DNA of 64,000 bases from Pararobbsia silviterrae (lineage in GTDB: Bacteria; Pseudomonadota; Gammaproteobacteria; Burkholderiales; Burkholderiaceae): NCBI RefSeq assembly GCF_003628125.1, contig NZ_RBZU01000002.1, positions 124,001 through 188,000 of the forward strand, in the 5' to 3' direction. Below are positions 9,693-17,599 of this stretch, piece after piece. The notes beneath the pieces were generated by a model that saw only the letters and a list, made by a program, of their open reading frames with translations, made no database searches and was not told the DNA's origin. Every line of letters begins with the position of its first letter. The stretch's first letter is position 1. The position numbers were made by a program, and so were the translations under genes.

Positions 9693-11354
9693 TTAGGCGG
9701 TTTGAGCGAAAACGACGTCGGCGTTTTCCGGCTGGGCGGTGCGCGCGGCGGCCACGCGCGGCGCGGGCGCGGATTTGGACCGCGCGGGCGCCGTGCGAGG
9801 CGCGGCCGGTGGCGCGTGACGCGCGGGCTTGACCGTAGTCAACGTTGCATAGACCGCGACATATTGCGCAACCGGCCGGGCCCAGCCGTGGTCGCCGCGC
9901 ATCGCGTTGCGCTGGAGTTCGCGCCAGAGCGCGGGGCGCACGAACGCGTCGAGCGCGCGCGCGACGGCCGCGGCCATCGCGTACCGGCTTTCGCCGTCGA
10001 ACAGAAAGCCCGTCGGCGCGGGCGCGAGCCGCGAGAGCGTCTCGCCGAGCGTACGCACGCCGTCGACGCGGATCAGCATCGGATTGATCGCATCGCCGGG
10101 ATCGCGGCAATCGACGATCGTATCGGCGAGCCCGCCGACGCGCGAGGCGACCGGAATCGTGCCGTAGCGCATCGCGTAGATCTGGGCGAGGCCGCAGGGC
10201 TCGAAGCGGCTGCCGTGCAGCAGGATGTCGGCGCCCGCGTGCAGCATGTGCGCGCGCTGCTCGTCGAAGCCGATATAGAGGCCGATACGGTCGGGCCATT
10301 GCTGCGCGAGATGCCGCAGTGCCGCCTCGATGCCGTGATCGCCCTGGCCGAGGATCGCGAACTGGAGCCGCGGATACCGTTCGAGCAGCATCGGAATCGA
10401 TTCGATCGCGAGATCGGCCATCTTCTGCGTCGTGAGCCGGCTGCCCATCGCGACAATCGGCGCGAACGGATCGTTCGGAAGCCCGAACAGTTGCTGGAGA
10501 CCGCGCTTGCACAGATGCTTGCCGCGCATGTCTTCGTTCGAATAAGACGCCGGAATCATCGGATCGCCGGCCGGATTCCACATCTCCATGTCGATGCCGT
10601 TCGTGATGCCCGCGAGCTTGTGCCGGTTCGCGGCGACGACGCCCTCCATTCGGTGGCCGAAGCGTTCGGTCAGGATTTCGCGCGCGTAGGTGTCGCTGAC
10701 GGTCGTCACGCGGTCGGCGAACTGGATGCCGGCTTTCATGAAACTCAGCTCGCCGTAGAACTCGATGCCGTCGACGCCGAGCACATGATCGGGGATGCCG
10801 AGTTGCCCGGCCATCCACATCGGATAGTTGCCCTGGAACGCGAGGTTATGGATCGTGAAGACCGAGCGCGCCTGCGTCGTGCCCGCATTGCGTGCCTGCG
10901 CGATCAACAATGGGACGAGACCCGCGTGCCAATCATGTGCATGCACCACGTCCGGACGTGCGACGCCGCGCACGCCCGACGCGATGCGCACCGCCGCGTG
11001 CGAGAGCGCGGCGAAGCGCAGCGCGTTGTCGGCATAGTCGTTGCCGTGCTCGTCCTGATAGAAACCGGTGCGTGCATAGAGCGCATCGTGCTGGAGCAGC
11101 AGCACCGGTGCGTTCGAATCGGGCATCCTCGCGCGGTAGAGCGCACCGTCACCGCCGGGCAGCCCCGGCAGCGCGCAAACCCGCGTCACGCCTTTGGCGC
11201 GCGCGAATGCGCATGGATAGCCGGGCATCAGGATCGTCGCTTCGACGCCCGCATCGCGCGCGGCCGCCGCGTAGGCACTGACCATGTCCGCGAGACCGCC
11301 GGTCTTCGCAAGCGGCATGGCTTCTGACGTAACCAACAGGACGCGTAATGACAA
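9693..11354 (-). CDS. glgA: Glycogen synthase GlgA
   Basis: A GT5 glycosyltransferase of 553 residues that extends alpha-1,4-glucan from ADP-glucose. The N-terminus MSLRVLLVTSEAMPLAKTGG carries the KTGGL nucleotide-sugar motif. Further landmarks are HAHDWHAGLVPLL, FTIHNLAFQGNYP, VTTVSDTYAREIL, GITNGIDMEMWNPA, IVAMGSRLTTQKMADL and HGSRFEPCGLAQIYAMRYGT. The start is TTG at 11352-11354, with GGAG six bases upstream; it fits the conserved N-terminus. The last ~55 residues are a Pro/Ala/Arg-rich tail absent from typical GlgA. It is the first gene of the alpha-glucan operon. No glgC is visible, so its ADP-glucose supply must be encoded elsewhere. Confidence 0.95.
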   Translation of the reverse strand: MSLRVLLVTSEAMPLAKTGGLADMVSAYAAAARDAGVEATILMPGYPCAFARAKGVTRVCALPGLPGGDGALYRARMPDSNAPVLLLQHDALYARTGFYQDEHGNDYADNALRFAALSHAAVRIASGVRGVARPDVVHAHDWHAGLVPLLIAQARNAGTTQARSVFTIHNLAFQGNYPMWMAGQLGIPDHVLGVDGIEFYGELSFMKAGIQFADRVTTVSDTYAREILTERFGHRMEGVVAANRHKLAGITNGIDMEMWNPAGDPMIPASYSNEDMRGKHLCKRGLQQLFGLPNDPFAPIVAMGSRLTTQKMADLAIESIPMLLERYPRLQFAILGQGDHGIEAALRHLAQQWPDRIGLYIGFDEQRAHMLHAGADILLHGSRFEPCGLAQIYAMRYGTIPVASRVGGLADTIVDCRDPGDAINPMLIRVDGVRTLGETLSRLAPAPTGFLFDGESRYAMAAAVARALDAFVRPALWRELQRNAMRGDHGWARPVAQYVAVYATLTTVKPARHAPPAAPRTAPARSKSAPAPRVAAARTAQPENADVVFAQTA

Positions 11355-11653
11355 GATAGGCTCCGAACAGGTGCTCGATATCGCGTGAGCCGCGTCGCAG
11401 ATCGCGCGGGAGTCCGGACATCGATCAAGGAGGAGGGAGGCAACCGTCGATTTTTAGCAAGCTATGTGCCACAAGGGGCGCACAGAGGCTGCCGGACGCG
11501 TGTCTGGCGAGGGTGCCGGACCAATAAGGAAACAGGCTTACGAAATGCCGGCATCGAAGCGTCACGCCGTATCGAGCTTCGGCAACGGACGTGACGCATG
11601 CGTGTAAATCGCGGCCGGAGTAACAGCTTTTTACAATTTCGGGCGCGTGTGCA
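11355..11653. other. Upstream region of the alpha-glucan operon
   Basis: A 299-bp interval between glgA and the DUF1345 gene, both on the minus strand. It should hold the operon promoter, but I cannot assign -35/-10 boxes confidently. The glgA ribosome binding site is GGAG at 11361-11364. No credible gene, repeat or strong hairpin was seen. Confidence 0.4.
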
Positions 11654-12319
11654 TCAGCTTCCCGGGTTCACGAGACCCGCCGCGATATTGATCGACAAGG
11701 CGAGAATGCTCGCGTTGAAGAAGAACGCGAGCACCGATTGCGCGAGCGCCGTGCGGCGTATCGCGGAGCCGCGCAGCGCGACGTCGGACGTTTGCGAGGC
11801 GACGGCGATCGTGAACGAAAAGTAGAGGAAGTCCCAGAAATCGGGCTGCGGATCGCGCTCGGGAAAGATCAGCGCGCGCTGGTCGTCGGGCGAGCCGTAG
11901 TAGAGCCGCGCGTAGTGCATCGAAAACAGTGTCGGAATCAGTGCCCAGGCGCCGACGACGGTCAGCGCGGACAGCGCGATATGCGTGACGCTCAGCGGCG
12001 TGTTCGGCGCGCGCGCCGTCGCGAGTTCGAGCACGATCGCGGCGATGCTCGCGAGCGCGGCGACGCTGAAGATCACGAGCGTCGCGACCGCGTTTTCGTC
12101 TTCGCGCGCCGCGTAGCGCTGCATCGCGTCGCTGTCCATGCGCGGCGCCATCTCGATCATGACGAGCGCGAGATACGCGTAGACCGCGACGTTCCAGCCG
12201 ATCAGCGCGCGCTGCGCGGCCGACAGAGGGCTGGGCAGCACGAGCGCCACGAGCGCGCCGAGCACGAGGCCGATATAGAGGCGGGGGCGCAGCATGAAGG
12301 CGTTCTTGAGCCAGCGCAT
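11654..12319 (-). CDS. DUF1345 family membrane protein
   Basis: A 221-residue integral membrane protein of the DUF1345 family, function unknown. Hydrophobic stretches occur near residues 14-30, 38-55, 80-100, 112-130, 160-175 and 190-212. The family-specific segment [20 protein letters not shown], equivalent to a pore-like region in related proteins, is clear. A predicted cytoplasmic loop ([20 protein letters not shown]) lies between helices. It is on the same strand as the glucan operon but separated from glgA by 299 bp, so it is probably transcribed on its own. The ATG at 12317-12319 is the natural start of the first helix. Confidence 0.88.
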   Translation of the reverse strand: MRWLKNAFMLRPRLYIGLVLGALVALVLPSPLSAAQRALIGWNVAVYAYLALVMIEMAPRMDSDAMQRYAAREDENAVATLVIFSVAALASIAAIVLELATARAPNTPLSVTHIALSALTVVGAWALIPTLFSMHYARLYYGSPDDQRALIFPERDPQPDFWDFLYFSFTIAVASQTSDVALRGSAIRRTALAQSVLAFFFNASILALSINIAAGLVNPGS

Positions 12320-12329
12320 GGTGTTCCTT

Positions 12330-12387
12330 TCAAATGGGCGTCGTGTCGAACGGGCGCCGTTTCAATGGGTGTCGTTGCAAAGGGTGC
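12330..12387. repeat. Degenerate 16-bp tandem repeat
   Basis: About 3.6 units of exactly 16 bp: TCAAATGGGCGTCGTG, TCGAACGGGCGCCGTT, TCAATGGGTGTCGTTG and a partial fourth. It lies just upstream of the DUF1345 start, in the divergent intergenic region shared with the metallophosphatase gene (12320-12572). It could be a decayed minisatellite or a set of binding sites; nothing in the sequence decides between them. Confidence 0.55.
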
Positions 12388-12572
12388 CAGACCCGGACCG
12401 CTCCGCGCGAACGGGGCGGGACGTCATCGTGCCGGGCATCGGCGCGCGCGCCAAGTCCTTTGCAAAGCCTGCATTTTTCCAGCGCATACGATCATTCGGA
12501 GAATGGGCCCACTATCATTCAATTTGTTCGAGCAAGATTGCGGCGTGAAAGCACGCCCCAGGGAAACGTATT

Positions 12573-13370
12573 GTGAAGAGTGCGGCGTTGTATCGCCCTG
12601 TCAGACGGCTGCCCGCGAACCGGCGCGGGCGCGATTTCATCATCGGCGATCTCCACGGTCATACGGGCGCGCTCCGCCATTTGCTGCGCGATGTCGCGTT
12701 CGATCCGGCGGAGGACCGCCTGCTGTCGGTCGGCGATCTCGTCGATCGCGGCGATCATTCGGCGCAGGCGATCGGCCTGCTCGACATGCCCTGGTTTCAT
12801 AGCGTGCGCGGCAATCATGAAGACATGCTGATCGCCGTCGTCGACGGCCTGCTCGATTTCGAGGGCTGGGCGAAGGTCGGCGGCGAGTGGGCGCGCGAGG
12901 TGCCGCGCGAGATCCTCGCGGGCTATGCCGAGCGGCTGCGCGTGCTGCCGCTCGCGCTGATCGTGGGCAGCGAGCACGAGCGATTCAACATCGTGCATGC
13001 GGAGTTCTTCGGCGACGATCGCGCACTCGATGTGGGCCACTTCAGCGATCACGTGCGTCAACGGCTGCTCTGGGGGCGGCAGCTCGTCGGGGGCACCGCG
13101 CCGGGCACGGCCGCGGCGCTGCACGCGGGCCTGTCGACCACGTATTGCGGCCATACGCCGGTCGAGCGCGTCACGCGCATCGGCGCGCAGGTGTTTATCG
13201 ACACGGGGGTGTTCACGCGCACGGGCGAGCTGACGATCGTCGAACATGCGACGGGCGTGACGCGCTCGATCGCGCCCGCGCAGGCCGCCGCGGCGGGCGC
13301 CGACGACTGGCCGTGGCCGGCTGCCGATCAGGCTTCGGCGTCGGCCATGCGCACGCACAGCGGCAACTGA
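12573..13370 (+). CDS. PP2A-like metallophosphatase (PrpA/lambda-phosphatase type)
   Basis: A 265-residue calcineurin-like serine/threonine phosphatase. The dinuclear metal signature is complete: FIIGDLHGHTGAL (GDxHG), LLSVGDLVDRGDHSAQAI (GDxVDRG), FHSVRGNHEDML (GNHE), and C-terminal CGHTPVERV with the metal-binding His. The start is GTG at 12573, since MKSAALYRPVRRLPANRRGRD leads directly into the phosphatase fold and a purine-rich GGGAAA lies upstream. Family members dephosphorylate phosphoproteins or act in stress responses; the substrate is not evident. Its 3' end overlaps the convergent EAL-CBS-GGDEF gene by 43 bp. Confidence 0.92.
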   Translation: MKSAALYRPVRRLPANRRGRDFIIGDLHGHTGALRHLLRDVAFDPAEDRLLSVGDLVDRGDHSAQAIGLLDMPWFHSVRGNHEDMLIAVVDGLLDFEGWAKVGGEWAREVPREILAGYAERLRVLPLALIVGSEHERFNIVHAEFFGDDRALDVGHFSDHVRQRLLWGRQLVGGTAPGTAAALHAGLSTTYCGHTPVERVTRIGAQVFIDTGVFTRTGELTIVEHATGVTRSIAPAQAAAAGADDWPWPAADQASASAMRTHSGN

Positions 13371-15151
13371 ACCGCCTTGCCGCCGTCGAGCACCCAGAGG
13401 CCGCCGCCGCCGTGCTTCGCGCTGCGCTTGGCGAGCGCGGCCGCCGAGGCGACGTCCTCGGGACGGCTATAGCTGTCGGGCGCGATGCGTACCGCGCCGA
13501 TCGTGAGCGTCGTCAACGGGAAGAACGACGGGTTGCCGTGCCGGTCCTCGGCTTCGATGCCGCCGGCCTTGAGCGCCGCCTCGTCGAACATCGTCAGGGC
13601 ATGCTCGTTGAACGTCGTGATGATCTGCGCGCAGCGCGAATCCCAGTCCGCGCTCTGGAACAGCACGACGAAGTCGTCGCCGCCGACGTGGCCGACGAAA
13701 TCGCGTCGCGCATCGCAATTCGCCGAAATCACGCCCGCCGCCAGCCGGATCATTTCGTCGCCGCGCCAATAACCGTATTGATCGTTATAGGGCTTGAAGT
13801 GATTGAGATCGCAGTAGCAGGCCGTGAACGACACGCGCGCGGTCAGCAGACGCGCGATGTGCTCGCTGATCGGAATGTTGCCCGGCAGGAAGGTGAGCGG
13901 ATTCGCATGCCGCGCGGCTTCGATGCGCACTTCGGTCACGGCCTTGACGAGCTGCTCGCCCGTGCCGAGGCCCAGATAGCGGCCGGCTTCCGTGATGATG
14001 AAGCCCGAACTCAGATAGCGCTGGTCGCCCGAGACGAGGATCGACGTCAGTTGTTCGAACGTCTGGTGCTTGTCGACGAGAATCGGGCTCGGGTCCATAA
14101 AGGCCGTGCACGCGCGCTTGCCGAACAGTTCCTTGTGATACGGGTGCGTATAGCGGTCGATGAAATCCCGGCGATTGATGAGGCCCAGCGGCTTGCCGTC
14201 GGGCGCGACGACCGCGAGCGCCTGAAGGTCCGCGCGGTCGTGGAAGATGCGCACGAGTTCGTCGTTGGGCATCTTCGGGCTGATCGCGGGCGCGTCGATC
14301 ACGAGCTTCTCGGCAGAGAAGTGCGTATGGGCGACCTTGCGCAGCGCCGGGTAGACGACGATGTCGCGATTCGCGAGGACTTCGCGCGCCGGCTCGGCGA
14401 TCGCGCGCGTCGCCTCGGCGTGCGGGCGGCCGAGCAGATAGCCTTGCGCGTAGACGATGCCGAGATCGCGGATGATCTCGAGTTCCTCGGCCGTCTCGAT
14501 GCCTTCGGCGACCAGACGCGTTCCAAACGTTTCCGCGAGATGGAGCATGGCCTTGAAGGTCTGGACCTTTGCCGCGTGCGTGTCGATCTCGCGCGAGAAA
14601 TAGCGGTCGATCTTGACGATCTCGGGCCGCAATTCGGACCAGAGACGCAGGCTCGAGCGACCGTCGCCGAAATCGTCGAGCGCGATTTGCACGCCCTGCG
14701 CGCGCAGCGACTCGACCATGCGCGGCAGCGCGTCGACGTGATGGACCTGGTCGTGTTCGGTCAGCTCGATGACGAGGTCGCCGAGCGGCATGTCGGCGCG
14801 TTCGAACAGCTGGTCGAGATGGCTGTCGCCGTGCCGGACGTAGTGGTCGACGAGAAACGTCGCGCTCAGATTGATGAACAGCTTCGCGCGCCCCCCGGCC
14901 GCGCGATACCCCGCGATACCCGTGTTCGCGGCCGCGAATTCGAGCTCGTTGAGGCAGCCCTCCGCGCGCGCCATGGCGAACAGCACGTCGGGCATTTGGC
15001 ACGCCGTCTGGGCGGGCCCGCGAATCAGGCTTTCGTGGCCGTAGATTGCGTGCTCGGCCAGATTGACGATCGGTTGGTATACCGGCGTCAGCAGACGTTC
15101 CCCGAGAATCGTCTGCAGCGTGAGGCTTGAAGGCGGAAAAGCGGTGGTCAC
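13328..15151 (-). CDS. EAL-CBS-GGDEF cyclic-di-GMP signalling protein
   Basis: A 607-residue predicted cytoplasmic protein with domain order EAL (about 20-270), two CBS modules (about 290-420) and GGDEF (about 430-600). The EAL domain keeps the catalytic set: ESL in place of EAL (HESLIRG), FINLSA, VIELTEHD, IALDDFGDGRSS, VKIDRYF, LVAEGIETAEE and QGYLLGRP, so phosphodiesterase activity is plausible. The GGDEF motif reads GGDDF, a change at the catalytic Glu that may leave it regulatory or weakly active. The CBS pair could sense adenine nucleotides. The gene is monocistronic; its 3' end overlaps the convergent metallophosphatase gene. Confidence 0.93.
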   Translation of the reverse strand: MTTAFPPSSLTLQTILGERLLTPVYQPIVNLAEHAIYGHESLIRGPAQTACQMPDVLFAMARAEGCLNELEFAAANTGIAGYRAAGGRAKLFINLSATFLVDHYVRHGDSHLDQLFERADMPLGDLVIELTEHDQVHHVDALPRMVESLRAQGVQIALDDFGDGRSSLRLWSELRPEIVKIDRYFSREIDTHAAKVQTFKAMLHLAETFGTRLVAEGIETAEELEIIRDLGIVYAQGYLLGRPHAEATRAIAEPAREVLANRDIVVYPALRKVAHTHFSAEKLVIDAPAISPKMPNDELVRIFHDRADLQALAVVAPDGKPLGLINRRDFIDRYTHPYHKELFGKRACTAFMDPSPILVDKHQTFEQLTSILVSGDQRYLSSGFIITEAGRYLGLGTGEQLVKAVTEVRIEAARHANPLTFLPGNIPISEHIARLLTARVSFTACYCDLNHFKPYNDQYGYWRGDEMIRLAAGVISANCDARRDFVGHVGGDDFVVLFQSADWDSRCAQIITTFNEHALTMFDEAALKAGGIEAEDRHGNPSFFPLTTLTIGAVRIAPDSYSRPEDVASAAALAKRSAKHGGGGLWVLDGGKAVQLPLCVRMADAEA

Positions 15152-15220
15152 GGTGTTGTATTTGTTCTGGATTTAAGCGCCTTGTACACGCGGATCGTGA
15201 CGGTCGTGTGACCCTGCTTT

Positions 15221-15379
15221 TTAGATGCGGCCGGTCAACAACAGGATGATGACGACGATGACGACGATGCCGAGCAGGCCCGTGGGACGATAGCCCCAGC
15301 CGCCACTATACGGCCACGCGGGGAGCGCGCCGATAAGCAGCAAAATCAGAACGATGAGGAGGATGGTGCCTACAGTCAT
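15221..15379 (-). CDS. DUF3309 family small membrane protein
   Basis: A 52-residue protein, MTVGTILLIVLILLLIGALP then AWPYSGGWGYRPTGLLG and a second hydrophobic stretch IVVIVVIILLLTGRI. AGGAG lies six bases before the ATG. This two-helix pattern with a central PAWPYS-GWGY-P turn is the DUF3309 family, widespread and uncharacterised in Proteobacteria. It probably sits in the inner membrane. It lies between the EAL-CBS-GGDEF gene and the phosphate transporter, on the same strand as both, with enough spacing for its own promoter. Confidence 0.88.
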   Translation of the reverse strand: MTVGTILLIVLILLLIGALPAWPYSGGWGYRPTGLLGIVVIVVIILLLTGRI

Positions 15380-15514
15380 GAGCGTCTCCTGAGCGCGTCG
15401 GCCGCCACGAGAGGCGGCCGGCGCACAAGCGGTCGGGCGCGTGGGCCGGACGATCGATAAGCGCGACGCGATCGCGTCGCGGGCTTACGATCGGGACAGC
15501 ACGCGCTGTACCCG

Positions 15515-15537
15515 CGCGCCCCGTCGGACGGGGCGCG
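15515..15537 (-). terminator. Strong hairpin downstream of the phosphate transporter
   Basis: A perfect 10-bp GC-rich stem (CGCGCCCCGT and ACGGGGCGCG on the plus strand) with a 3-base loop, 18 bp after the transporter stop codon. It lacks a T-run but its position suits a minus-strand terminator. A second inverted repeat, GGCCGCC-acgaga-GGCGGCC, lies nearby at about 15401-15420, upstream of the DUF3309 gene. Confidence 0.5.
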
Positions 15538-15555
15538 GTAGACGCCGTCAGGCGC

Positions 15556-17145
15556 TCAGAAGACCGAGCGGAACAGCCAGAAGAGACCGGCCGCGAGACC
15601 GATCGACGCGGGGAGCGTCAACACCCAGGCGAGCAGGAGGCTGCGCACCGTCGACCACTGAAGGCCCGAGCCGTTCGCGGCCATCGTGCCCGCGACGCCC
15701 GACGATAGCACGTGCGTCGTGCTGACCGGCAGCCCATAGACGTCGGCCGCGCCGATCGTCGCCATCGCGACGAATTCGGCCGCGGCGCCCTGACCGTAGG
15801 TCAGATGCTGCTTGCCGATCTTCTCGCCGACCGTCACGACGATGCGCTTCCAGCCGACCATCGTGCCGAGGCCGAGCGCGAGCGCGACGGCGACCTTGAC
15901 CCACGTCGGGATGAACTTCGTCGAATGGTCAAGCGCCGATTTGTAGTTCGCGAGCACCGCGTGGTCCGCTTCGCTGAAGACGGGTTCCTTCGCCTTGTCC
16001 ATCAGGCGCAGCGCTTCGGACGCAAGGTACATGTCGTTGCGCACGTTGCTGATATTGCTTTGCGGGATTTCGGACACGGCGCCCGATTGCGCGATGTTCT
16101 GGCCGATCTGGTCCGTCAGCGCGCGCAGCGCCGGAATCGTGCTCGGCTGGAGCGTGTGCGACTGGATATAGGTTTCGACGTCGGCGCGCGGGTCCGTCGA
16201 TTGCGCGCCGGGCGTCGCGTACTTGCCGATGACGTCCGAGGCGCTGTGCGTGATCGCGATATAGGTCTGGGTCTGGCTCGCGTCGACGGCCTTGTTCAGC
16301 GCGAATGCCGTGGGCACCGTGCCGATCAGGATCAGCATGATGAGGCCCATGCCTTTCTGGCCGTCGTTCGAGCCATGCGCGAACGACACGCCCGTGCAGG
16401 TCAGGATCAGCAGGCAGCGGATCCAGAACGGCGGCGGCGAATCCTTCTTCGGTTCCGCATAGAGTTCGGGCTTGCGGATCAGGGCTTTCATCGCGACGAG
16501 CAGCAGCGCCGACAGCAGGAAGCCGACGACCGGCGAGAACAGCAGCGCCTTGCCGACGTTGACGGCCTGGTTCCAGTCCACGCCGCTCGTGCCCGTCTTG
16601 ACCGCGAGGGCTTGATTCATGAGGCCCACGCCGATGACCGAACCGATCAGCGTATGCGAGCTCGACGACGGCAGGCCGAAATACCAGGTGCCGAGATTCC
16701 AGATGATCGCCGCGATGAGCAGCGCGAACACCATCGCGAAACCTTGCGCGCTGCCCACGCGCAGGATCAGTTCGACGGGCAGCAGTTGCAGGATCCCGAA
16801 TGCGACGGCGCCGCTCGAGACGAGCACGCCGACGAAGTTGAACACGCCGGACCAGACGACCGCGACGTTCGGCGGCAGCGAGTTCGTGTAGATGACCGTG
16901 GCGACCGCGTTCGCGGTGTCATGGAAGCCGTTGACGAACTCGAAGCCCAGCGCGATCAGCAGGGCGATGCCCAGCAGGACATAGGGCAGGCTCGATCCGA
17001 GCTGAACGGGACGCAGATCGTCGGCGAGATGGCTACCGACATACGCGATCCCGGCGATGAGAAACAGGGCAAAGACGCCGAGGCTGACCTTACGGCCTAG
17101 CGCGGCGCGTGCGGCGTGTGACGAAGATGCGGAAAGCTCAGACAT
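15556..17145 (-). CDS. pit: PiT-family inorganic phosphate transporter
   Basis: A 529-residue polytopic membrane protein. Both PiT signature repeats are present: GFEFVNGFHDTANAVATVIY near residue 70 and TGVSFAHGSNDGQKGMGLIM near residue 265, with two SSSSHTLIG / PVSTTHVLSS helix-kink segments. The family imports metal-phosphate in symport with protons at low affinity. A hydrophilic loop at about 315-410 separates the two halves. GAGGAG precedes the ATG by 9 bases. Upstream is a sequence resembling a Pho box (17249-17266), which is unusual because enterobacterial pit genes are regarded as constitutive. The divergent neighbour is a CHAD-domain protein, a family known to bind polyphosphate. Confidence 0.95.
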   Translation of the reverse strand: MSELSASSSHAARAALGRKVSLGVFALFLIAGIAYVGSHLADDLRPVQLGSSLPYVLLGIALLIALGFEFVNGFHDTANAVATVIYTNSLPPNVAVVWSGVFNFVGVLVSSGAVAFGILQLLPVELILRVGSAQGFAMVFALLIAAIIWNLGTWYFGLPSSSSHTLIGSVIGVGLMNQALAVKTGTSGVDWNQAVNVGKALLFSPVVGFLLSALLLVAMKALIRKPELYAEPKKDSPPPFWIRCLLILTCTGVSFAHGSNDGQKGMGLIMLILIGTVPTAFALNKAVDASQTQTYIAITHSASDVIGKYATPGAQSTDPRADVETYIQSHTLQPSTIPALRALTDQIGQNIAQSGAVSEIPQSNISNVRNDMYLASEALRLMDKAKEPVFSEADHAVLANYKSALDHSTKFIPTWVKVAVALALGLGTMVGWKRIVVTVGEKIGKQHLTYGQGAAAEFVAMATIGAADVYGLPVSTTHVLSSGVAGTMAANGSGLQWSTVRSLLLAWVLTLPASIGLAAGLFWLFRSVF

Positions 17146-17232
17146 GCGGGGCTCCTCGGGGGGTAGAGCGTGTATGAGACTGGGATCGGGAGGACGGCAC
17201 GCGGCGCGCGAACGCGCGCACGTGAACTCGAA

Positions 17233-17266
17233 TAAATATCAAGGCCGCGTGACCGATATGTGACGA
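17233..17266 (-). promoter_or_regulatory. Predicted Pho-box promoter upstream of pit
   Basis: On the minus strand TCGTCAC-ATAT-CGGTCAC (17249-17266) is a direct repeat of 7-mers around GTCA with a 4-bp AT spacer, the layout of a PhoB box (CTGTCAT-N4-CTGTCAT). TATTTA (17233-17238) lies 10 bp downstream, where the -10 of a PhoB-dependent promoter is expected. Each half matches four to five of seven consensus bases. It is about 100 bp before the pit ATG. The remaining intergenic region (17146-17599) holds no gene. Confidence 0.5.
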
Positions 17267-17599
17267 TGGTGCCCGATGCGGGTAAACAGGGATGCGGCGA
17301 GGGATGCCGATCCGAGGACGAAGCCGTCTGGCCGCGTGAAGGATAGCGCGGGCAGCGGCACGGAACAGGGCGGGGCGAAGCGCAGGTCTGCAGAACGCCA
17401 TCACGAGGCGGGCGGCGATCCAGGATCGGGTCGAGGTCGGGCGCGTGTCGAGAGGGGGCGCGCTAACGCGTTCTGCGGCGGTTTATGCGGCCTGCAAGCG
17501 TTCTGTGCGGTGCACAAAGTGGAACGCAGTATGCTTCCCGATGGCGGTTTGGTCGCGTGCGGCTTAGTCTGGAACAAAGCGTGAACCGGAGAGCAGCCT

